Source of the DNA: Planctomycetota bacterium
Lineage (GTDB): Bacteria > Planctomycetota > Phycisphaerae > UBA1845 > CAIVHJ01
Direction of reading: 5' to 3'
DNA: 13,550 nucleotides
Assembly: GCA_022565195.1 (NCBI GenBank)
Contig: JADFJZ010000003.1
Span: 1-13,550 of the forward strand
Part shown: piece after piece, positions 5,789 through 12,850 of the stretch
How positions within the stretch are numbered: position 1 is the stretch's first letter
How the letters are laid out: every line of letters begins with the position of its first letter
Position numbers and translations under genes: made by a program
The notes under the pieces: model-generated
Databases searched by the model: none
What the model was told of the DNA's origin: nothing
Seen by the model: only the letters and a program-made list of their open reading frames with translations

Positions 5789-7480
5789 TCAAGAGGTGGT
5801 CTTGGCGCCGATCGCGCTGCGGATTTCGTTGATGAGCTGGTCTACCTTGAACGGCTTGAACAGCACCGCCGACAGTCCTTCCTGGCGGGCGCGGATGATC
5901 GAATGGTTGGGGTCGTAGCCGAAGCCGGTCATGAGGATGACGGGGCAATCGGCGTTGCGGTTCTTCGCGGCGGCGAAGACGTCGTAGCCGTTCTTGCCGG
6001 GCATCTTGATGTCGGTCAGAACCAAGTCGTAGGAGCGTTCGGCCAGCATGCTGACGGCCTGAACCCCATCATGGGCGGTTTCCACATCGCAGCCGTAGCT
6101 CAATAGAACCTCGGCGATCGTATCCCGGATGGCGTCTTCGTCGTCGGCCACCAGCACTGTTTTTCCCGTCAGCACTGGATCATGCGGCAAGGTGGGCGTT
6201 TTCGATCCCAGCAGACCGCGGGTGGGTGCCGCGACGTCCTTGACCGACTGCTTCGCCTTCATCACATTGTCGCAGATGGCCTGCAGGCGATGGCGGAGGT
6301 CGTCGTGGCCAATATAGTCCTCCATCAGCGTGGTGGCGTCGGTGATGATGTCGTTGAGCGGGGCTGCGATCTCGATTTGCACATTGCTGGCCAATTTGCC
6401 GGTGGTGGTGGCCCGTTCGGTGATCAGCAAGTCAAACGTGTTCAGCGCGATGGCAATGTAGCGGCAGAAAATGGCGGCAAACTGCCGGTCGTCCTCGGTA
6501 AAGGCTGCCGGCTGATCGCTTTCGACGTTGAGCACGCCCATGACCTCGTCCTGCATCTTGAGCGGCACGTTCAGAGACGACCTGGCCTCGACGATGCCGG
6601 GCAGATACCTCGGATCCTTCCTGACGTCCGGGCAAATGTAGCTTCGCCCGGTGGTGGCGACATAGCCCGTAATGCCGTTGCCCTCCGTGGAGGCATAGAG
6701 GTCGATCTCGGCTGCTTCGGGTGGCAAGTCGTAATTGATGAGCAACTCCAGCTTGTTCGTATTCTTGTCCAGCACGTAGATGGCGAAGTTGCTGAAGTGC
6801 ATGATGTCGCGGGCGAAGCGGATGATTTTTTCTTCGAGGAGCGTCAATCGCTCGGAGACATCGAGTTTCGAGACTTGCTGGGCGTCCAGCCGCATGACTT
6901 CGCGTCCGGCCTGGTCGATGGCGTTGATGCGGCGCTGCAACCTGCGGGCGGGGGTGACATCGGCGACGATGGCCGCGACTTGCCCGATCTCGCCGTCGGC
7001 CGTCATGATCGGGGCGGCGGTCACTTCATAATAGAAGTCTTCACTGGCGCTCAAACTGAAATGCCGCGTGCGCAGGATCGACGCAGGGTCGATGTTGGCC
7101 TCCCATTGCGCCGCGAGCAGCTCCAGGCAGCAATCCACGATCTTGACGCGAAGCTCCTCGTTGACTTCGTTTAGCTGCTGATTCGACCACACGAACTTTC
7201 CCTCTCGATCGACCACGCACACCCACTGATCGATCGCTTCGAGCACCGTGCTGGCCTGCTGGGCGACGAGGGCTTTTTCAAGGGGAACGAAATTCGACGT
7301 GTCGCTCAATACGAGGTCAAACCGCTCTTTGCCGATTCTTTCGACGGCTTCATCGAATGAATTGGCAAACTGAACGGAGGCGCTCTGTCCGAACGCGTCC
7401 ATGAGCTGTTCGTAATCATGCTCGGAGGATCGGACAATCAGAATGCGTTGCATGGCCACTTTTTTAGTGCTGACCCCCAT
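5789..7480 (-). CDS. Multidomain signalling protein: degenerate REC-PAS-GAF-dead HisKA-REC
   Basis: The 563-residue protein starts at the ATG at 7480, preceded by GGGGAG with 8-bp spacing. Domains in order: an N-terminal receiver-like domain (10-75) that keeps the phosphoacceptor position (D60 in LVLSDTSN) but has RSS where the acidic pair should be; a PAS domain (78-180); a GAF domain (about 212-350, NGITGYVATTGRSYICPD and SSLNVPLKMQDEVMGVLNVE); a histidine-kinase dimerisation-like helix (358-410) in which the phospho-His position of SHEIRTPLN reads IEIAAPLN; and an intact C-terminal receiver (440-555) with D446/D447, D490, T518 and K542. There is no HATPase domain, so it cannot autophosphorylate. 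I infer a phosphorylated response protein that senses small ligands through PAS/GAF and must receive phosphate from another kinase. Output is unknown. No membrane segment is visible. Confidence 0.88.
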   Translation of the reverse strand: MGVSTKKVAMQRILIVRSSEHDYEQLMDAFGQSASVQFANSFDEAVERIGKERFDLVLSDTSNFVPLEKALVAQQASTVLEAIDQWVCVVDREGKFVWSNQQLNEVNEELRVKIVDCCLELLAAQWEANIDPASILRTRHFSLSASEDFYYEVTAAPIMTADGEIGQVAAIVADVTPARRLQRRINAIDQAGREVMRLDAQQVSKLDVSERLTLLEEKIIRFARDIMHFSNFAIYVLDKNTNKLELLINYDLPPEAAEIDLYASTEGNGITGYVATTGRSYICPDVRKDPRYLPGIVEARSSLNVPLKMQDEVMGVLNVESDQPAAFTEDDRQFAAIFCRYIAIALNTFDLLITERATTTGKLASNVQIEIAAPLNDIITDATTLMEDYIGHDDLRHRLQAICDNVMKAKQSVKDVAAPTRGLLGSKTPTLPHDPVLTGKTVLVADDEDAIRDTIAEVLLSYGCDVETAHDGVQAVSMLAERSYDLVLTDIKMPGKNGYDVFAAAKNRNADCPVILMTGFGYDPNHSIIRARQEGLSAVLFKPFKVDQLINEIRSAIGAKTTS

Positions 7481-7539
7481 CGGTGTCTCCCCAGTTGCGC
7501 CGTCGCCAATGGACGATCGCGAACGAAACAAAGCGTCGG

Positions 7540-7568
7540 ATTGTAGCCGAGCGCCAAGCCTGTGGGAA
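7540..7568 (-). promoter_or_regulatory. Candidate sigma-70 promoter of the signalling gene
   Basis: Minus strand TTCCCA (7568-7563), 17-bp spacer, TACAAT (7545-7540). It is placed ~60 bp before the start codon at 7480. The -10 box is good and the -35 matches four of six positions. Confidence 0.4.
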
Positions 7569-7672
7569 CAGCTTTTCCCGATCGTTTTCTGCAATTGGGC
7601 GGATTCTTCAGCCGCCCGATCGGAGATTCGCCGCCTGCTTCTCGCAGATCCTGGCTTCTTTATGAGGTGCGA

Positions 7673-8125
7673 TCAAAGTTGGTTCCGGCACCGGCCCGAG
7701 CCGGCGTCACGTGCGCTGGAGAGGTCCGTAGTCACGTGGGGATCGAGCTTCGAGATTGCACCCTCCTTACCTCCACTTTCGCAAATCAGGCCGGGAATAT
7801 CAAGCGTCGTGTTTGCTGGGGACGCCTTTTTTGCCCTGGGCCTGACGACGAACAGGGGCGACACCCGTGCCGACGCCAGCGCCGACGCCAGTTCAGCATC
7901 GTAGCGGAGAGGCTGCTTCAGGGTCAAGTCGAGGTACAACTGCTCCAGGTCCGCTGCGGCCCGATCCCATGAGCAATGCTTGACCACCGTTCGGCGGGCC
8001 GACTCGCCGATTCGCGCCCGGAGAGATTGGTCATTGGTCAGGGTGAGTACCGCACGGGCGGTGTTTTTCGCTGTATTCGCGATCCAGACGTTTTCTGCGT
8101 GTCGGCCGGGCAGGCTTCCCAGGGC
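7673..8125 (-). pseudogene. C-terminal remnant of a GT4-type glycosyltransferase
   Basis: Read from 8125, the frame encodes ALGSLPGRHAENVWIANTAK, then an AVLTLTNDQSLRARIGESARR segment, then SWDRAAADLEQLYLDL. This is the usual end of a family 4 glycosyltransferase: the donor-site tail, a 'DDPxLRxRLGxxAR' helix and the SWD...LY closing helix. The remaining ~70 residues to the stop at 7673 are low in recognisable features. The rest of the enzyme (about 250 residues, including the acceptor domain and E-x7-E) is absent: upstream the frame degrades and meets a stop at 8171-8173 inside a dispersed repeat block. The only standard start is a GTG at 7987, which would begin inside a conserved helix. I infer a gene truncated by rearrangement at the repeat. 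Confidence 0.6.
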
Positions 8126-8166
8126 CCGCGATCCCCGTTTGTTCCGTGCCCGTCCTCGACTGGCTG

Positions 8167-8206
8167 TTTGCTACTCGTTACTGGCTACCGCGTACCGGCT
8201 ACTTTG
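8167..8206 (+). repeat. Dispersed repeat, TACTGGCTAC-type copy 2
   Basis: This block contains CGTTACTGGCTACCGCGTAC followed by CGGCTACT and matches the minus strand of 3263-3300 at most positions. It is followed by a GCGGCC-GAA-GGCCGC hairpin (8212-8226). It abuts the point where the glycosyltransferase remnant loses homology and lies just 3' of the thymidine kinase gene. Confidence 0.55.
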
Positions 8207-8255
8207 GCTGCGGCCGAAGGCCGCGCCAGGGTCTCTGCGGTAAGGAATCCTTGAG

Positions 8256-8837
8256 TTATTGGGGCGGCTCAGCCAATCCAGTGGTGGCTGTGGGTTTGGG
8301 AGCGGCGGGGGGCGTGAAACACTTCTCGCAGCGCGGCTCGAACTCCTCCGGGCCGCCGACGAGATTGTTGTCCAGCAGCGGCACCGTGCGGTGCGTGCGG
8401 TTGGCCGGTCGGCCGCAGGCTTTGCATTCGGCGGTCAGGACCGTAGTGTCGGCGATGCGGCTCAACCGTTCAACGTGGGGGAACACATCGCCCCACATGT
8501 CCAGGTCCAGTCCTGTGCAGATGACCCTCATGCCGCGCTTGGCCAACTCTTGGCAAACTTCGACAATCGCGTCGTCAAAGAAGTGGATTTCGTCAATGGC
8601 CACCACCTCGGCGTCGCCGACGCGGTCGAGGATCGCTCGGGCGTTTTCGACGGTCTGGGCGGTGGCGGTCCGGCGGTGGTGTGTGACGATGTGTGTCGGT
8701 GAGTAGCGATCATCGATCGCGGGTTTCAGTGTGACAATCCCCGTCGACGGGGCAAGCGCCTCGATCCGCCGGATCAACTCCGTCGTCTTGCCGCTGAACA
8801 TGCAGCCGATGATGAGTTCGATGGTGGTGTTGGCCAA
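8256..8837 (-). CDS. tdk: Thymidine kinase, type II
   Basis: The 193-residue protein phosphorylates thymidine to dTMP with ATP in nucleoside salvage. It has the P-loop GCMFSGKTTELIRR (11-24, K17), the Walker B/catalytic segment VVAIDEIHFFDD (E83; more often DEAQFF), GLDLDMWGDVFP, and the zinc-binding lasso ligands C138/C141 (CKACG) and C170/C173 (CEKC). Length and order fit the bacterial TK family. The start is the TTG at 8837, the only start codon giving the family N terminus right before IELIIGCMFSGKT; the ribosome site is a weak AGG. The open frame extends 90 codons further upstream to 9110, but that part is not TK-like. Downstream on the same strand is the glycosyltransferase remnant. Confidence 0.93.
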   Translation of the reverse strand: MANTTIELIIGCMFSGKTTELIRRIEALAPSTGIVTLKPAIDDRYSPTHIVTHHRRTATAQTVENARAILDRVGDAEVVAIDEIHFFDDAIVEVCQELAKRGMRVICTGLDLDMWGDVFPHVERLSRIADTTVLTAECKACGRPANRTHRTVPLLDNNLVGGPEEFEPRCEKCFTPPAAPKPTATTGLAEPPQ

Positions 8838-9046
8838 AGGAATATCTGCCTGTTCGCCTTCGGGGCATCTGCCAAACGGCAAGCCACGGGCGGAACTCTT
8901 TGCACTAACCTCGTCGTTTGACAGAGCCCAGCCACAAGGTGCGGAGCGATAGGGATCGTACAACAGCGGAGGCTTCTTGCAAAGCCGTGGTCGGGTGTCC
9001 GCCGCTTCCTGCTTGCAGCCTACGGCTTGCGACTTACGATTACTCG
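8838..9046. other. Non-coding spacer with hairpin-rich, repeat-like DNA
   Basis: The 209 bp between the pseudo-receiver gene and thymidine kinase hold short inverted repeats such as GCAGCC-TAC-GGCTTGC (9015-9030) and GGCTT...AAGCC (8972-8986), and a stretch CGATTACTCGCTACGCGGAG (9038-9057) that resembles the TACTGGCTAC repeats. No separate gene is supported. Confidence 0.4.
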
Positions 9047-9706
9047 CTACGCGGAGTTTTTGGCTGCGAACTGTTGCACGGCGGGGCAGGCGCTGGGGTC
9101 GTTGCAGCACACGTCGCGGATGTACTCATAGTAGATCTGCGACTGCATGTTGAAATCCGTCCGCAGGGCGCACTTGAGGGTGATTCGAGGTTTGGTCTTG
9201 GTCAGGCCGATGATCAGCGAGCGCAGGTAGACTTGATTCTTGCCCACGTGACACTTCATCCTGCGGTTGAGTGTGCGCTCCATCTCCGTGCGGTTGGTAT
9301 TCGCTTCCTCTTCGGTGATGGGGGGAATCGAGTCGGTCACGTCCAGCGAGGTCTGCAACACGCGCGAGATTTCGCGATCGATGCGAGATTGATCAACGGG
9401 ATATTCGAGGAAGCCCTTGGCGCCGGCCTTCATGGCCTGCATTTGCAGGGCGCCGGCGCCGCGGCCGGCCACGACAATCACCGGCACGACCGAGCCGTAG
9501 CTCTTCATATAGCGGAGTAGCTGTAGAGCTTCCTTCTTTTGGGAGTCCAGGCCGACGACGGCCAGCGCGGGCGAAATCTTGAGGATCATCTTCAGCCCGG
9601 CTTTGACGTCACGGACCGCGATGGGCTCATGGTGGACCGAGCACAAGACCTCCAGGGCTTTACGGACACGCTTGTCGCTGTGGACAATGACGATCTTGGA
9701 TTCCAA
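9047..9706 (-). CDS. Pseudo-receiver protein with a Cys-containing C-terminal domain
   Basis: The 219-residue protein begins at a TTG (9706) behind AGAAAGG with 8-bp spacing. Residues 1-120 follow the CheY-like receiver fold (SKIVIVHSDKRVRKALEVL, PVIVVAGRGAGALQMQAMKA, GAKGFLEYPVD). Aligning the PALAVVG strand with the family puts glycine (G52) at the phospho-Asp position, alanine at the conserved Thr/Ser and tyrosine (Y102) at the conserved lysine, so it should not be phosphorylated in the usual way. Residues 125-219 form a domain I do not recognise, with C152 (MKCHVG), C179 (ITLKCALRTDF) and the ending YYEYIRDVCCNDPSACPAVQ; C200, C201 and C207 could bind a metal. No membrane segment. It precedes thymidine kinase by 209 bp and has its own strong promoter. 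Function is unknown; a regulatory or redox-sensing role is inference. Confidence 0.75.
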   Translation of the reverse strand: MESKIVIVHSDKRVRKALEVLCSVHHEPIAVRDVKAGLKMILKISPALAVVGLDSQKKEALQLLRYMKSYGSVVPVIVVAGRGAGALQMQAMKAGAKGFLEYPVDQSRIDREISRVLQTSLDVTDSIPPITEEEANTNRTEMERTLNRRMKCHVGKNQVYLRSLIIGLTKTKPRITLKCALRTDFNMQSQIYYEYIRDVCCNDPSACPAVQQFAAKNSA

Positions 9707-9791
9707 GGAGTGAACCTTTCTGTTCGTGAGCTACTCGTTTCCCTCTGGTCGGTGGGAGACACTCCGGCGGGGCGGTTACCCGATAGAATTG

Positions 9792-9820
9792 AGTATAGGG
9801 GGTTTTCTGAGGAAGATCAA
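9792..9820 (-). promoter_or_regulatory. Strong candidate sigma-70 promoter of the pseudo-receiver gene
   Basis: Minus strand TTGATC (9820-9815), exactly 17 bp, TATACT (9797-9792). The predicted transcript start is ~75-80 bp before the TTG start codon. It lies in the 297-bp divergent gap up to 10004, where I see nothing else convincing apart from a TATAAC hexamer at 9965-9970 for the plus-strand gene. Confidence 0.65.
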
Positions 9821-10003
9821 CGGATTCTTCACTTATCTTCCGGCGATTGGGCGGACCCACGAGACGAATCGCTGAGTCCTCTGGATTGCGAAAACCGCGC
9901 AACAGCCAGTAAGGAGAGTACTCGTCGGCTGAATCATTGGCCGATTCCAATCTGGCGCGGAGAATATAACAGCCGTTTTGGACGTTGTGAGTAATCTGGA
10001 GTC

Positions 10004-11044
10004 ATGGCGATTCGATGTCAGTGCTTTTGCGGCGCCCGGTATGACGTGGCCGACGTCTACGCCGGCAAGCGCGTGGCGTGTCCGAAGTGCGGCAGCCGGA
10101 TCGCTGTGCCGACCGGCCGGCCCTCGGACCTGGAGCCGTTCGACCTGGCAGACGACGACGGCGCGAATTCCGCCACCGCCGGAATGACCGCCGCCCGGCA
10201 AGAGGCTGAGCTTGTTCGAGCTTCTCTCCGCAAAGCGCCCCAGGGCATGTCCGCTCCGCCGCCGGTTGTCGTTGAGGCTTCGAGCGGATTGTGGCGCGAC
10301 GTGTTGGGTGCGTTCAATCATTGGGCATCCCTCGAAAGTGCAATCTCGTTTCTTTTTGTTTGGTTCTTGAACCTTGTGGCCGCTTCCGTGTGTACGTTTG
10401 CCCTCGTTGCTGCCCGCATGGGCGCGCGTCGGGCGATGATCATCGGGGTATTCGGCGTGCTGCTCTATGGTTATGTCAGCGCGTATTTCATGAAAAGCAT
10501 CACGCGCTCGGCTGCGGGGGAGCGAGGCTTGCCGCCTCACACCATATCAGGGAGCTTCATCGACGATTTGGTTATGCCTATGTTGCTGTGGTGGGGGTGT
10601 GTCTTGTTCGTTTTGGCGCCGGCTATCGTTGGGGCCTTCGTAATGAGCACAGTCGGTGTGGGCGAGGAAGTCGACTGGTGGGTCAGTGTCGTGCTGACGG
10701 GCATGGGGGCGTTCTTTTGGCCGATCTGCATCTTGACTGTGTCACTCGGCGGATTCTCCATGCTGCTCCGCTTCGATGCCTTGGTGGTGTCCATCGTGCG
10801 ATCACCCGCTCACTACCTATTGATCGTCGCACTGGTCGCCGCCGCATTGGGCCCGAGTTTCGTGCTTCGCTTTTCGGGCATCGTTGAGGCCCCCGCCACA
10901 TTCGATGCGTTCTTCCGGATGCACAGTATGCTGCTCCGTACTGCGATCGTTGGGCTCGAGTGTTACGCCATGCTGGTCTGCACACGATTAGTAGGTTTGT
11001 ACTACCACCACTTCAAGAGCGATTATCCCTGGGCGCTGGGATAG
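10004..11044 (+). CDS. Zinc-ribbon, six-TM membrane protein of unknown function
   Basis: The 346-residue protein opens with a short zinc ribbon (C5/C7/C9 ... CPKCG with C26 and C29), a form often seen at the N terminus of planctomycete membrane proteins. A ~75-residue polar linker rich in Ala, Asp and Pro follows (35-108). Then come about six hydrophobic segments near 112-137, 143-163, 188-214, 225-254, 270-290 and 308-332. The membrane part has no motif I recognise as a transporter or enzyme; it is compatible with DUF4013-like integral membrane proteins. The ribbon should face the cytoplasm. The ATG at 10004 has a GGAG only 2 bp away, which is tight. It is followed 88 bp later by the channel gene, which has its own promoter, so co-transcription is optional. 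Confidence 0.75.
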   Translation: MAIRCQCFCGARYDVADVYAGKRVACPKCGSRIAVPTGRPSDLEPFDLADDDGANSATAGMTAARQEAELVRASLRKAPQGMSAPPPVVVEASSGLWRDVLGAFNHWASLESAISFLFVWFLNLVAASVCTFALVAARMGARRAMIIGVFGVLLYGYVSAYFMKSITRSAAGERGLPPHTISGSFIDDLVMPMLLWWGCVLFVLAPAIVGAFVMSTVGVGEEVDWWVSVVLTGMGAFFWPICILTVSLGGFSMLLRFDALVVSIVRSPAHYLLIVALVAAALGPSFVLRFSGIVEAPATFDAFFRMHSMLLRTAIVGLECYAMLVCTRLVGLYYHHFKSDYPWALG

Positions 11045-11066
11045 AGCGGGTCGGGCGAAAGAAACC

Positions 11067-11094
11067 TTGTTCGTCTGCCATACAATCATATAAT
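11067..11094 (+). promoter_or_regulatory. Candidate sigma-70 promoter of the channel gene
   Basis: TTGTTC (11067-11072), 16 bp, perfect TATAAT (11089-11094), 38 bp before the ATG at 11133. A second -10-like TACAAT overlaps at 11081-11086. Confidence 0.6.
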
Positions 11095-11132
11095 CGCGGC
11101 CAAGGATTCGACTTTGGTCAGGAATTAGTTGC

Positions 11133-12116
11133 ATGGACGCGCGCCGCCGGTTTGTCATTTCGCTCTATCTTCTCATCGGTTTTCTCATTGTCGGCACGGT
11201 CGGTTATGTGGTAATTGAAGGCACCGCTCCGCTCGAAGCGGCCTATGTGACCATCATGACCGTCTTTTCGTCGATGGGCAGTGAGTCCCTTGATCTTTCC
11301 ACTGCGGGTCAGGTTTTCACGATGTTCCTGATCATCGCGGGAGTGGGAAGTGTTTATTATGCCTCGGTATCACTCGTGACTTTGTTTGTGAGCGGCGAAC
11401 TCCGTTCAGCTCGGGAGAAAGTGAAAGTGCAAAAGCAGATCAACGACCTGAAGAACCACGTGATCGTGTGCGGCTACGGCCGAATGGGCAAACTCGTGGC
11501 GGATCAGCTCCGCGCCGAGGGCGCTCGCGTCGTTGTCGTCGATAATGACGCGGAGAAGATCAGCGCCATCGAACCGGAAGGCCTATTGCACGTCAAGGGC
11601 GATGCGTCTGAAGAGACCACGCTGATCGAGGCGGGCATCGCCCGCGCCGATACGCTGGTGGCCACGCTGCCGCGAGATTCAGACAACCTCTACGTCGCCC
11701 TGACCGCGCGCGGGCTGAAGAAAGACCTGCTGATCATCGCCCGAGCGGAATCAACCACGACCGAAGGCAAGCTGCTGCGTGCCGGCGCCGACCGGGTGGT
11801 CTGCCCGCAAGTCATCGGCGCGTATCGCATCTCGAGTCTGGTGACGCGGCCGAATGTTGTGGATTTTGTCGACGTAGCAGCCAAGGGCGTGGAATTCGAG
11901 ATCGACGAGTACCGCATCGGCGAAGGCTCCACGTTGGCCGGCAAGAGCCTGCGGGACAGCGCCCTCAGGCAGAAAGTCGATGCGATGGTCGTAGCCATCA
12001 AGCACTCCGATGGACGGACGACGTTCAACCCTTCGGCGGACGAGGTTGTTCAAGTGGACGATACGTTGATCGTTATTGGGCGGCTGGACACATCCAGTCG
12101 CCTGGCCCAGCTTTGA
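11133..12116 (+). CDS. Two-TM RCK (TrkA-N/TrkA-C) cation channel with a non-canonical filter
   Basis: The 327-residue protein has the architecture of Kch/MthK-like potassium channels: TM1 (7-27), pore loop (31-58), TM2 (60-87), then an RCK_N Rossmann domain (109-225; CGYGRMG with G114/G116/G119, and D137 after the second strand, typical of NAD(H) binding) and an RCK_C domain (about 245-327, GSTLAGKSLRD and VQVDDTLIVIG). Four subunits would form a membrane pore gated by the cytoplasmic ring. Where the family has T-V-G-Y-G followed by a PLSTAGR segment, this protein has SSMGSESLDLSTAGQVF; aligned on the shared LSTAG, the filter reads S47-M-G-S-E51, without the GYG. Ion selectivity is thus uncertain. 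The ATG has AGGAA 8 bp upstream. The TVGY at 22-25 is inside TM1 and is not a filter. Confidence 0.85.
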   Translation: MDARRRFVISLYLLIGFLIVGTVGYVVIEGTAPLEAAYVTIMTVFSSMGSESLDLSTAGQVFTMFLIIAGVGSVYYASVSLVTLFVSGELRSAREKVKVQKQINDLKNHVIVCGYGRMGKLVADQLRAEGARVVVVDNDAEKISAIEPEGLLHVKGDASEETTLIEAGIARADTLVATLPRDSDNLYVALTARGLKKDLLIIARAESTTTEGKLLRAGADRVVCPQVIGAYRISSLVTRPNVVDFVDVAAKGVEFEIDEYRIGEGSTLAGKSLRDSALRQKVDAMVVAIKHSDGRTTFNPSADEVVQVDDTLIVIGRLDTSSRLAQL

Positions 12117-12174
12117 AGCCAGCACCGGCTCAGAGACGCCCTGTGCAATTTGGCGCAAATTTTGCTCGACAAGG

Positions 12175-12204
12175 TTGCGATTGGATCCCAATGTTATCTA
12201 TAAT
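12175..12204 (+). promoter_or_regulatory. Candidate sigma-70 promoter of the ferredoxin gene
   Basis: TTGCGA (12175-12180), 18 bp, perfect TATAAT (12199-12204), 56 bp before the ATG. A strong GAGGAG ribosome site stands at 12249-12254. Confidence 0.6.
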
Positions 12205-12260
12205 CCTGGTACCCATGACGAATTGGGTTTTCGACTGACCTTTTCCGCGAGGAGCGAAAC

Positions 12261-12530
12261 ATGACCCATATTATTGGTGATCCGTGCATCGGGACGAAAG
12301 ACACCTCCTGCGTGGCGGTTTGCCCGGTGGATTGCATTCATCCGACCAAGGAGGATGCCGATTTCGAGCAGGAGGAAATGCTCTACATCGATCCGGAGAC
12401 GTGCATCGACTGCGGTTTGTGCGTCGATGAATGTCCCGTGACGGCCATTTGGCCTGAGGATGAAGTGCCCGACGATCAACAGAAGCACTTCGAGACCAAC
12501 GCCGAATATTTCAAGCGCAAACCGGTCTAG
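12261..12530 (+). CDS. fdxA: 7Fe-type ferredoxin ([3Fe-4S][4Fe-4S])
   Basis: The 89-residue cytoplasmic electron carrier has cysteines at 9, 17, 21, 25, 48, 51, 54 and 58. The C-x7-C-x3-CP-x2-C arrangement of the first half, with C-x2-C-x2-C-x3-CP in the second, is that of Azotobacter FdI-type ferredoxins: by family analogy C9, C17 and C58 hold the 3Fe cluster, C21, C48, C51 and C54 hold the 4Fe cluster, and C25 is free. The acidic tail (EDADFEQEEM, PEDEVPDDQ) is also usual. The gene is flanked by its own promoter and a downstream terminator, so it is a monocistronic unit. Redox partners are not visible in the window. The 3Fe assignment, rather than two 4Fe clusters, rests on the C9-C17 spacing. 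Confidence 0.92.
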   Translation: MTHIIGDPCIGTKDTSCVAVCPVDCIHPTKEDADFEQEEMLYIDPETCIDCGLCVDECPVTAIWPEDEVPDDQQKHFETNAEYFKRKPV

Positions 12531-12556
12531 TACCGGCCGAACATCGCGGTTCGATC

Positions 12557-12593
12557 ACGCACGCCGCGTCAGGGCCGGCGTGCGTTTTCTTTG
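12557..12593 (+). terminator. Intrinsic terminator after ferredoxin
   Basis: ACGCACGCCG (12557-12566) and CGGCGTGCGT (12576-12585) form a perfect 10-bp stem with a 9-nt loop, directly followed by a T-rich tract (TTTTCTTT). It is 27 bp beyond the ferredoxin stop. Confidence 0.85.
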
Positions 12594-12850
12594 CGGCGAG
12601 GCCTGTTCCGCAGCGGAGCCCACCTTCGGCACGCAGGATGCTCCTTCGCAGGCTCGCGGCTCGATCACCAGGCCCAGATTCCAGATTGTCGGACTGGGGC
12701 TGGCGTCGCGGTGGCAAAACGACTAAACTGCCCGGCTTAACAGACCCCGCTCTGATTGTGGTCGAGTGAGGGTCGATTGTGTCAGTTGCTCGAACTTGGT
12801 GATGCGTCGGATCCACGTTCGGCCATGAAGATGTCGGCGCGGTCGTCAGT
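12594..12850. other. Intergenic stretch without a supported gene
   Basis: Between the terminator and the dehydratase start there are short GC-rich palindromes such as TCCGC-A-GCGGA (12608-12618). I see no convincing promoter hexamers, repeat or small gene; the minus-strand open frames crossing it overlap the dehydratase in antisense and look like chance. Confidence 0.4.

Noticed and set aside
6182..7174. 330-codon plus-strand frame
   Set aside because: Antisense shadow of the PAS/GAF/receiver gene.
7453..7455. ATG at 7453 as the start of the signalling protein
   Set aside because: It begins right at the receiver strand, but the ATG at 7480 has a clear GGGGAG ribosome site at good spacing.
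8242..8252. AAGGA-A-TCCTT palindrome after thymidine kinase as a terminator
   Set aside because: Stem is only 5 bp, with no loop and no T-run.
9833..10540. 235-codon minus-strand frame across the divergent promoter region
   Set aside because: It overlaps the zinc-ribbon gene in antisense and its translation has no family features.
11196..11207. TVGY in the channel protein as the potassium selectivity filter
   Set aside because: It lies within TM1 (residues 22-25), ahead of the pore helix; the true filter position aligned by LSTAG is residues 47-51.
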